From JBBRHH01 sp038222915 (GTDB lineage Bacteria > Planctomycetota > Phycisphaerae > Tepidisphaerales > Tepidisphaeraceae): 5,841 nucleotides of DNA. Positions 1-5,647 of the stretch are shown piece after piece. Both the position numbers and the translations under genes were made by a program. A model generated the notes under the pieces. That model did not search any database. It was given only the letters and a program-made list of their open reading frames with translations, and was not told the origin of the DNA. The stretch lies in the NCBI GenBank assembly GCA_038222915.1, contig JBBRHH010000405.1:1-5841 (forward strand), in the 5' to 3' direction. The first letter of the stretch is position 1. Every line of letters begins with the position of its first letter.

Positions 1-669
1 GTCCCCTACACCGTCGATGACCGGGGCGAGGGCGAGGCGCGATTCGGCGGCGGAGCCCGCGCCGAAGGAGGCGGGCCAACTATCTTCCTCCTCATCGCGC
101 AACGGCCCGGCAAAACCATCAAGGCACATCCGACGATCTACTGGTATTTGACCGACGACACCGAAGCCGATCTCGACATCGTGATCAGCCGGCCAAATCA
201 GGTCGATCCGCTGATCAAGCGCACGCTCACCGGGCACAAGAAAGCCGGCATCAATGCGCTCGAGCTCGCCGACGAAAAGGAACTCGCCCAAGGCGTGCAG
301 TACAAAGTGACCGTGTATCTATGGCTTGATCGGGGAAGTACCGGCAATGGATCAAACCCCTTCTCCGCCGGATTTCTTACGCACACCGCCGCTCCTGCAG
401 ACCTGCCGGCAGACCCAGACCAGTTCGCCTACGCCCGCGCGAAACTCTGGTACGACGCCGTCGATTCCGTCAGCAGGAAAATCGCCGCGAATCCCACCGA
501 CATCCACCTGCGCCGCCAGCGCATAAGCCTTCTGGAAAAGGAACACGTCTTCCTCACCTTCTCGGCGCCGGCCGATCAACTCAAGATCCCAGGAGTGAAG
601 GATGCCGCGCAAAGTGCCGCCTCGGCCGAAAAGGAAATGCTGCAGAAGGTGGCCGAAGGCGAAAAGTAA
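1..669 (+). CDS. DUF928-type protein, 5'-truncated by window edge
   Basis: The reading frame is open from base 1 to the TAA at 667-669, so 222 C-terminal residues are visible and the true start lies to the left. Visible landmarks fit the DUF928 family. There is a glycine/arginine-rich stretch (residues 16-25, GGGARAEGGG), then HPTIYWYL (43-50) followed by an acidic beta-strand segment (DLDIVIS), then a 'GVQYKVTVYLWLD' strand. Near the C-terminus a helix carries the KLWYDAVDSV motif (148-157, with W150, Y151 and D152). The tail is rich in Ala, Glu and Lys. DUF928 proteins are mostly known from cyanobacteria, often near haemagglutinin-type secreted proteins or CHAT-domain proteins; their biochemical function is unknown. 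The next gene starts one base after this stop, so the two are probably cotranscribed and translationally coupled. The TTG at 148 falls inside the conserved domain and is not a credible start. Family assignment comes from motif recognition, not a search. Confidence 0.75.
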   Translation, partial: VPYTVDDRGEGEARFGGGARAEGGGPTIFLLIAQRPGKTIKAHPTIYWYLTDDTEADLDIVISRPNQVDPLIKRTLTGHKKAGINALELADEKELAQGVQYKVTVYLWLDRGSTGNGSNPFSAGFLTHTAAPADLPADPDQFAYARAKLWYDAVDSVSRKIAANPTDIHLRRQRISLLEKEHVFLTFSAPADQLKIPGVKDAAQSAASAEKEMLQKVAEGEK

Positions 670-670
670 G

Positions 671-748
671 ATGTGCAAAGCAACGAGGCTGCGACTGCGT
701 TCATGTGCATTGGCGGCGGCGTTGCTGCTGGCCGGACGCGCCCACGCG
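671..748 (+). other. Sec signal peptide of the TpsA-like protein
   Basis: It covers residues 1-26: a basic n-region with four arginines or lysines in the first ten residues, a hydrophobic core of Ala and Leu, and an AHA cleavage site just before Gln27. This segment fixes the start at 671, because the n-region begins directly at that Met. The call is by eye, without a predictor. Confidence 0.85.
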
Positions 749-3601
749 CAGGTCGTCCGCGACGGAAGCGTCGGCCGATCGGGAACGGTTGCAAAGGTCA
801 ACAATAACTTCAACATCCCGGTGTCTGATGGAACTCTGCGCGGCCAGAACCTGTTTCATAGTTTCAGCCGCTTCGATCTCGCCAGCGGTGAGTCAGCCGT
901 TTTCACCGGCCCTGCAACGATCCACAACATCTTCGGGCGCGTCACCGGCGGCCAATCGAACATCGACGGCACGATCGCCTGCCGCATCCCCGGCGCAACT
1001 TTTTATCTCATGAACCCTGACGGCGTGGTCTTCGGCCCGAATGCAAAGCTGGACACAAGAGGATCATTCGTGGTAACGACCGCGGATGAAATTCATCTGG
1101 GCTCTTCCGGAAGATTCCCGGCGTCAATCAACGCGCCTGCAACGCTCATCTCGGCCGCGCCGCGCGCATTCGGATTTCTGTCCGCTCGACCCGCCGCGGT
1201 CGTGATCACCGGAATTGCCCGCCAGTCGCGGCTTGCCGTCCCAGCGGGCAACAGCTTGAGCATCGTCGCCGGGGATGTACATGTGACCAGCAACCAACTC
1301 CGTGCGCCGGGCGGCGCGGTCACCATTACCAGCGCTGCCAACGCCGGCCTGGCAACATTCGACCCCGCCCAGCCCTCCGCCGCTGCCCTTGCATCAGGAC
1401 AGGCGGGTGGCGCGGTTACGTTGACACAGTTCGCCGCTCTCGTAACCGATGGCCCCTCCGCTGGCCACATCGACATCAGAGCGGGAAGTCTCAGCCTGAC
1501 CAACACTTCCGCCCTTGCCGCCCTTAACCGCGGACCGAACCTTGGCGCGGGCGTCCAGGTCCATCTTTCCGGGACGCTGACTCTTACACAAAGTTCCATC
1601 ACCGCCGACACCTTCTCCCGGGGTACCGGCGGTTCCATCGCCATCAAAGCCGGCGACGTCGTTCTGGACGGGCAGGGAACCCTGAATGGAATCTTTGCGG
1701 ACACCGCCGCAACCGGCAGCGCGGGCAGCATCCGCATCGACGCACACGCTCTTACGTTCCGTGGTGGGGCGCAGATCACCTCCGTCACAACAGGCCGTGG
1801 ACGCGGCGGAAGTATCAACATCAATTCCGCTGTCTTGAACGTAGATGGCACCGTTGAAGGTACGTTCGATTCTTCCATTCTCGCCAATACGCAGGCGACA
1901 GGTCTTGGCGGCGACGCGGGCAACATCACCATTCACAGCGCCGACATCCGTCTGACCAATGGCGGTCAAATCAATTCCGCAAGCTTTGGCCTCGGTCGTG
2001 GCGGAAGTGTCAACATCAGCACAAACGCGCTCGTCGCCGACGGCGAAAACACCAATCACAAAAACTCCGGCATCGCCGCCAGTTCGCAATCAGGCGGCGC
2101 GGGAGGCGACGCCGGTGGTGTGAACATTCACGCGAATCGCCTCCGGCTAACCGGCGGCGCTGACATCATCACCCTCAGCAAGGGCACCGGCGCCGCTGGA
2201 ACGATCGCAATCGATACGTCGACCCTGACAATCGACGGCGAAAGCTCGACCGCCGCCCCTTCGGGGATCTCCGCAAATTCCCAGTCGGCCGGCGCTGGCG
2301 GCAACGCCGGTGGCATTTTGATCGCCGCAGACACCATCCAACTTACGCGCGGCGGCCAGATCACCTCAATCACGTCCGGCCTCGGCAATGGCGGGCTGTT
2401 GCAGATCGACACGCGTCGTCTGCTCGCGGATGGCGAAACGTCCATCCACAGCCCGTCGGGTGTCGTAGCCAATTCCCAGAGCTTCGTCGCGGGCGGCAAC
2501 GCGGGCGATGTCCACATCCAGGGCGGCGAGATCACTCTGACGCACGGGGCAGAAATATCATCCACCACGTTCGGCCAGGGCCAGGGCGGAAGTGTCAACA
2601 TCGACGTCAACACGATCTTGGCCGTCGGCGAAAACACCGTTCACGTTGATTCAGGCATCTTCGCCAACTCCGCCGCCAGCGGCAAAGGCGGCGCGGCCGG
2701 TGATATCCAGGTTCGCGCGAACGGCATTCATCTGGCCGGCGGCGCGGAGATCTCCTCCACGACATTCGGACAAGGACATGGCGGAAGCGTGCGGATCAAA
2801 GCCGATAAATTGCTCGTCGAAGGCGAAGACTCTACCCGTCACATATCGGCCATCTTCGCCAACTCCCAATCCACCGGCGACGGCGGCAATGCGGGTGACC
2901 TTCGAATCGAAGGCGGCGAAGTAGATCTGACCGGAGCGGGCATGGGCTCCTTTTCCTTCGGGCGCGGCCGCGGCGGCAGCATCCACATGGACGTCAACGC
3001 CCTCTCCCTCCGACACGCGGCCCTCATCAGTGTCGAAGCCACCCAATCGGACGGCGGCGACATAGCCATCAACGCGACTGGTCCGGTCACGTTAAACGCC
3101 AGCGACATCGCCGCGAAAGCCTTCCACAACGGCGGCAGCGTAAGAATCGCCTCCGGAAAGCGCCTCGAAGTTCGCGGCTCCAACATTCGCGCCGAGGCCG
3201 GCTCCAACGGCACAGGCGGCGACATCTTCCTCGGAAACAGCAACGTGATCCTCGCCGATGCAACAGGCAACGCGCCCAGCAGCCTCGTGGCCAGCGCCCT
3301 CCGCGGCAATGGCGGCCAGATCCTGATCCTCGCCAATCAGTTGACCCGAACCGGAAACACCGTGATCAACTTCAGCTCACAATTCGGAGCACCCGGCGCC
3401 GAGTCGATCATCTCACCAAACGTCCTGGGCGGCCTAATTCACCTGAACGGTGCCTTGGCGAGTGGAGCAATAACCCTGCAGACCCAGTGCGCACTGCGGC
3501 TGGGCGTGGACGCAAGCAGCTTCCTGACAACAGGCCGCGCCGGAACATCGGTTGAACCGGGTGGCTTCATCCCATCCCTGGACCTGCGATCAAACCCATA
3601 A
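671..3601 (+). CDS. TpsA-like filamentous haemagglutinin family exoprotein
   Basis: The ATG at 671 opens a 976-residue protein with a clear signal peptide: Arg-rich n-region, hydrophobic ALAAALLLAG core, and probable cleavage after AHA (residue 26). Residues about 27-181 form a haemagglutination-activity (TPS) domain. It contains RGQNLFHSFSRFDL, a GRVTGG-SNIDG segment, and NPDGVVFGPNA at 115-125, a variant of the usual NPNG motif. Residues 182-365 are degenerate beta-helix sequence and 366-755 are six repeats of 65 residues. A C-terminal module follows: SPN at 915-917, Cys940, then SSF and TGRAG at 949-958. Family members cross the inner membrane by Sec and the outer membrane through a TpsB/FhaC pore, folding as a right-handed beta-helix at the surface; no TpsB is visible here. 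The mature protein has two cysteines (104 and 940) and I see no tryptophan. An in-frame ATG at 602 overlaps the upstream gene and would bury the signal peptide, so it was not chosen. The nearest SD-like GAAGG (655-659) lies 11 bases from the ATG, which suggests coupling. The ligand or role is unknown. Confidence 0.9.
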   Translation: MCKATRLRLRSCALAAALLLAGRAHAQVVRDGSVGRSGTVAKVNNNFNIPVSDGTLRGQNLFHSFSRFDLASGESAVFTGPATIHNIFGRVTGGQSNIDGTIACRIPGATFYLMNPDGVVFGPNAKLDTRGSFVVTTADEIHLGSSGRFPASINAPATLISAAPRAFGFLSARPAAVVITGIARQSRLAVPAGNSLSIVAGDVHVTSNQLRAPGGAVTITSAANAGLATFDPAQPSAAALASGQAGGAVTLTQFAALVTDGPSAGHIDIRAGSLSLTNTSALAALNRGPNLGAGVQVHLSGTLTLTQSSITADTFSRGTGGSIAIKAGDVVLDGQGTLNGIFADTAATGSAGSIRIDAHALTFRGGAQITSVTTGRGRGGSININSAVLNVDGTVEGTFDSSILANTQATGLGGDAGNITIHSADIRLTNGGQINSASFGLGRGGSVNISTNALVADGENTNHKNSGIAASSQSGGAGGDAGGVNIHANRLRLTGGADIITLSKGTGAAGTIAIDTSTLTIDGESSTAAPSGISANSQSAGAGGNAGGILIAADTIQLTRGGQITSITSGLGNGGLLQIDTRRLLADGETSIHSPSGVVANSQSFVAGGNAGDVHIQGGEITLTHGAEISSTTFGQGQGGSVNIDVNTILAVGENTVHVDSGIFANSAASGKGGAAGDIQVRANGIHLAGGAEISSTTFGQGHGGSVRIKADKLLVEGEDSTRHISAIFANSQSTGDGGNAGDLRIEGGEVDLTGAGMGSFSFGRGRGGSIHMDVNALSLRHAALISVEATQSDGGDIAINATGPVTLNASDIAAKAFHNGGSVRIASGKRLEVRGSNIRAEAGSNGTGGDIFLGNSNVILADATGNAPSSLVASALRGNGGQILILANQLTRTGNTVINFSSQFGAPGAESIISPNVLGGLIHLNGALASGAITLQTQCALRLGVDASSFLTTGRAGTSVEPGGFIPSLDLRSNP
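749..1213 (+). other. TPS / haemagglutination-activity domain coding segment
   Basis: Residues about 27-181 of the exoprotein carry the hallmarks of the N-terminal two-partner secretion domain: the NLFHSFSRFDL segment, IHNIFGRVTGG, SNIDGTI, the YLMNPDGVVFGPNAKLD block, and a GSFVVTTAD strand. In the family this domain is recognised by the POTRA domains of the cognate TpsB pore and seeds beta-helix folding. Cys104, in IACRIPGA, sits where many relatives have a small residue in a turn. The C-terminal boundary is approximate. Confidence 0.85.
1766..2935 (+). repeat. Six tandem 195-bp (65-residue) beta-helix repeats
   Basis: Units begin at 1766, 1961, 2156, 2351, 2546 and 2741, each exactly 195 bp with no insertion or deletion. 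Each starts at the Gly after 'L-T/A-x' and follows a common plan. The opening is G(A/G)xI.S, then a Gly-rich turn (GxGxGGS), a V-x-I strand, and L.V/ADGE. The second half has a variable six-residue patch, SGIxANSQS, GGNAGD, V-x-I and I-x-LT. A seventh, degenerate start (AGMGSFSFGRGRGGS) follows at 2936, and a looser relative precedes the array at about 1590-1765. Each unit probably makes about three coils of a right-handed beta-helix. The units are similar in protein rather than in DNA sequence, so they are old duplications. Confidence 0.9.
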
Positions 3602-4036
3602 ATCAAAGTCGACATCTCGCTCATCCCGCGCGAGTCGCTGCGACTGAGCTACCGCAAGGCCGAGGCTTTCCTGAAGGACGTTTCTGACCGTGGCCGCCTT
3701 GCCGGCAATCGAACTCCACTGCGCTTGGCCGCGCGGGACTTTCGCCACGGGCTGCCGGGACGGGTTGGACCATGGTTGCTGAAACACCCACGCCGCGCAA
3801 GTCGGGGTAGGTCGAAGGGTGCGTTTGTCGCGCGCTCTTCGTTGCCGAAACTTGGCGTATTTCTGCTAATCCTCCATTGTTTCGTCGCGCCTGCGATGAA
3901 ATTCTGAGTGGATGGAGGGAGGGTGGTGGCGACTGAGTTCGGCGCGTTGTGTTGGGTGCGTGGGACGCTGGCGAATCACACTTCCAGGACCCCACTCTTA
4001 ATCTGCTCCGTTGATTTGCCCGCACAACACGCATTA

Positions 4037-4064
4037 TTGTTTTCGCCGTGTCTCTGTCTACAAT
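4037..4064 (+). promoter_or_regulatory. Candidate sigma-70-like promoter for the 4106 gene
   Basis: TTGTTT (4037-4042) and TACAAT (4059-4064) are separated by 16 bases. The -10 matches the consensus at five of six positions, the -35 at only three of six. The site lies in a locally AT-rich stretch about 40 bases upstream of the ATG. An overlapping weaker alternative is TTGATT (4011-4016) with TATTGT (4035-4040). Promoter consensus in this host's phylum is uncertain, so this is tentative. Confidence 0.3.
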
Positions 4065-4095
4065 TTCTTCTTGGATCAGAACTGCCCTTTCTCAC

Positions 4096-4101
4096 GGGAG
4101 G
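4096..4101 (+). promoter_or_regulatory. Shine-Dalgarno site deciding the start at 4106
   Basis: GGGAGG ends four bases before the ATG at 4106 and is the best ribosome binding site in the window. Together with the signal peptide that begins exactly at this ATG, it rules out the in-frame upstream GTG at 3908. Confidence 0.75.
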
Positions 4102-4105
4102 TCAC

Positions 4106-5533
4106 ATGCCACGTGCCCTAGTCTTCGCCGTGTTTCTATTCATATCCGTCTCCGCCCTTTTTGCTGAGGACCATCGCCCCGAACATCTGGAACCCATGCC
4201 CGACAACTCCGAGGGCAAAGCCTACATCGCCCTCCAGGCACGTGTCACCGAGATCTGGAAGGCCAACCAAAAACTTCAAACCCAGATTGACGCACTCAGC
4301 ACATCCGCCGAAGGAGGCCCCACGACACTCGAACCGCCGCGTGTCATCAAAGCCCCATCCGGCCAACCCGATTACCCCGCCATGACGAAGGTCCTGGAGG
4401 TGCGACAGGCCGAGCTTCAACATCGGCGCGACGACCTCAGCGCCAAACTCTTCGAACTCCGCTCCGATCTGCCCAAACTTCCCGCCCAACCCAGCGCCCA
4501 GTTTCCCTGGGCACTCAACCCGGCCCCGGCCGACGACCTTCTATCGCTGTTTCAGGCATTTCCCAAGCCCTGGACACGCTTGTACCCTTCACCCGACGCC
4601 AAATCATGGAATCAGAATGTAGATCAATGGGTCGCCAAAAATCTGACCCCCAATAAGACCGTCACCTTCCCAGCGGTTTTCTCCAACGGCCACGCGCGAA
4701 TCATACCTCATCCCCTCGGCGTCGAAAACATTCCCGCACCGCCTGGTGTCAAGCCGCTTCCACCGTCGCGAAGGCCAAACTCTGTCTCGTCCGGAGCCGG
4801 GGCCCATCGGTCTTTGGAATTGCAGGGGTGTAAGCTCGACATCAGCATCGTGATGGCTGAAAACGACGCCTCGAAGCTCCCCGAATTTGAACCCAGCCAA
4901 CCCGTCTTGATCACCGGCCAGATCACCAGCACCAGGCTCCGATTGCCAAACCCCGATTTCGGGGTGAAGTTCGATGATCCTGTGCTCCGGTTGGACCTGG
5001 GCATGACCCATTGCACCTACACCCCATTGCCATTACCCAAACCCATCCCCATTAAGGATGCATCCTCCACCATGGACCTCGGCGAGTTGCTCATCAAATC
5101 TCCCAACTACAACGCCATGGGCGACAAAGTTCCCGAGGGGATGAAAGCCCAAGTCGGCCAGACCTGGACCAGGGAACAGCTCATCGGGAAAAAAATCTCC
5201 ATCACGATCCGGATCGGAAATTTGTCTAGCTCTAAGTTCGAGCCCAAGCAGGTCGCCGTGATGGGTGATACCCAGATGCAGGTCCACAACGAGCCCTCGC
5301 GGATCATCGTGCAAGCGGTGCCGCCTGACTGGGTAATGCCGGAGGGCCTGAAGCTTGGCCAGACCGTGGAAGTCACTGGACTAATAGCGCAGGCTGACTG
5401 TGATTTTCATCTCACCGGCAGCCAGAGAATTACGCTCGACAATTGCATCTTCAAAGTGGTGAAACAGCCTGCCACGATGCCCACGAATAATGAAAATGCC
5501 TACCTGCGCAAACCCCAGCGACCAGCCAATTGA
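4106..5533 (+). CDS. Secreted protein of unknown function, helical N-terminus plus beta-rich modules
   Basis: This 475-residue protein is not one I recognise. Residues 1-20 are a signal peptide (hydrophobic VFAVFLFISVSALFA, likely cleavage after residue 20), so it is exported to the periplasm or beyond. Two amphipathic helical segments, about 38-66 and 93-122, look able to form coiled coils and are separated by a Pro-rich linker. A Trp-containing region (135-180, with PWTRLYPSP and WNQNVDQWV) is followed by a Pro-rich stretch (200-225). The C-terminal half has beta-rich segments: QPVLITGQI to MTHCTY (265-305), LIGKKISITIRIGNLSS (359-375), and QTVEVTGLIAQ to LDNCIF (419-449). The first and last share a '(V)xITG-I ... 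L-x-L-xxC' pattern resembling OB-fold-like tRNA_anti-like modules, which is inference. Cysteines lie at 242, 303, 432 and 447. The start is fixed by GGGAGG and the signal peptide. No functional link to the neighbours is evident. The coding sequence seems less GC-rich than the exoprotein gene. Confidence 0.85.
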   Translation: MPRALVFAVFLFISVSALFAEDHRPEHLEPMPDNSEGKAYIALQARVTEIWKANQKLQTQIDALSTSAEGGPTTLEPPRVIKAPSGQPDYPAMTKVLEVRQAELQHRRDDLSAKLFELRSDLPKLPAQPSAQFPWALNPAPADDLLSLFQAFPKPWTRLYPSPDAKSWNQNVDQWVAKNLTPNKTVTFPAVFSNGHARIIPHPLGVENIPAPPGVKPLPPSRRPNSVSSGAGAHRSLELQGCKLDISIVMAENDASKLPEFEPSQPVLITGQITSTRLRLPNPDFGVKFDDPVLRLDLGMTHCTYTPLPLPKPIPIKDASSTMDLGELLIKSPNYNAMGDKVPEGMKAQVGQTWTREQLIGKKISITIRIGNLSSSKFEPKQVAVMGDTQMQVHNEPSRIIVQAVPPDWVMPEGLKLGQTVEVTGLIAQADCDFHLTGSQRITLDNCIFKVVKQPATMPTNNENAYLRKPQRPAN

Positions 5534-5544
5534 GTCGAGTGGTC

Positions 5545-5556
5545 TTTCGATTTCGA
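5545..5556 (+). repeat. Perfect 6-bp tandem duplication
   Basis: TTTCGA occurs twice head to tail (5545-5550 and 5551-5556), just after the stop of the preceding gene. It is flanked by GGTC (5541-5544) and GACC (5560-5563), which are mutually complementary. On its own it could be chance; it is listed because two longer two-copy repeats follow directly. Confidence 0.6.
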
Positions 5557-5558
5557 TT

Positions 5559-5592
5559 TGACCTAACTAAAGGTGTGACCTAACTAAAGGTG
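5559..5592 (+). repeat. Perfect 17-bp tandem duplication
   Basis: TGACCTAACTAAAGGTG occurs twice with no mismatch and no spacer (5559-5575, 5576-5592). Each unit has complementary ACCT and AGGT arms, and the junction forms AGGT-GTG-ACCT, a short hairpin. It lies between the 4106 gene and the RAYT gene and is probably part of the RAYT-associated repeat element. Confidence 0.9.
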
Positions 5593-5616
5593 ACGCGAAC
5601 GTGACGCGAACCTTTA
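5585..5616 (+). repeat. REP-like hairpin upstream of RAYT
   Basis: TAAAGGT (5585-5591) pairs perfectly with ACCTTTA (5610-5616). Inside, CGCG (5594-5597) can pair with CGCG (5605-5608), leaving a seven-base loop. RAYT proteins are known to bind and cut REP palindromes, which commonly flank their genes, so this is a good candidate for the cognate substrate. A T-tract does not follow, so a terminator role is less likely. Confidence 0.6.
5590..5611 (+). repeat. Perfect 11-bp tandem duplication inside a hairpin
   Basis: GTGACGCGAAC occurs twice head to tail (5590-5600, 5601-5611). The first copy shares its opening GTG with the end of the preceding 17-bp repeat. Removing one copy would leave a simple palindromic element, AAAGGT-GACGCGA-ACCTTT, which suggests the duplication happened inside a REP-like hairpin. 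Confidence 0.85.
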
Positions 5617-5647
5617 CAAGCATTGCCCCGCGATTTATGGTTCTTTT

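Larger units (their letters stand above)
3602..4105. other. 504-bp intergenic region without a convincing gene
   Basis: No reading frame here looks protein-like on either strand; the translations are Arg/Pro/Ser-rich shadows. The frame of the preceding gene stays open after its TAA until a TGA at 3905-3907, about 101 codons. It ends in a hydrophobic stretch (LGVFLLILHCF) but has no recognisable domain and no ribosome binding site, so I do not annotate a gene. A short inverted repeat, AGTCG-CTG-CGACT (3633-3645), lies just after the exoprotein stop but has no T-tract, so it is not a classical terminator. The last 100 bases are more AT-rich and hold the candidate promoter and ribosome binding site of the next gene. 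Confidence 0.6.

Noticed and set aside
602..670. Upstream in-frame ATG at 602 as the start of the exoprotein
   Set aside because: It would overlap the DUF928 gene by 68 bases and place an Arg/Lys-rich stretch before the signal peptide. The ATG at 671 gives a standard signal peptide.
1093..2637. Long minus-strand open frames opposite the exoprotein gene
   Set aside because: They are antisense shadows of GC-rich, glycine-repeat coding DNA. Their translations are low-complexity and match no domain, and the + strand protein is clearly real.
3633..3645. AGTCG-CTG-CGACT inverted repeat as terminator of the exoprotein operon
   Set aside because: The stem is only five base pairs and no T-tract follows.
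3640..3725. tRNA-like A-box and B-box sequences on the minus strand
   Set aside because: The GGTAGCTCAGTCG-like and GAGTTCGATTGCC-like pieces are in the wrong order for a tRNA, and no acceptor or anticodon stems form.
3621..4034. Minus-strand open frame of 137 codons in the intergenic region
   Set aside because: The translation is Arg/Ser/Pro-rich without domain, signal or credible ribosome binding site.
3908..4105. GTG at 3908 as the start of the 4106 gene
   Set aside because: There is no suitable start context, the added residues look non-coding, and the ATG at 4106 has both GGGAGG and a signal peptide.
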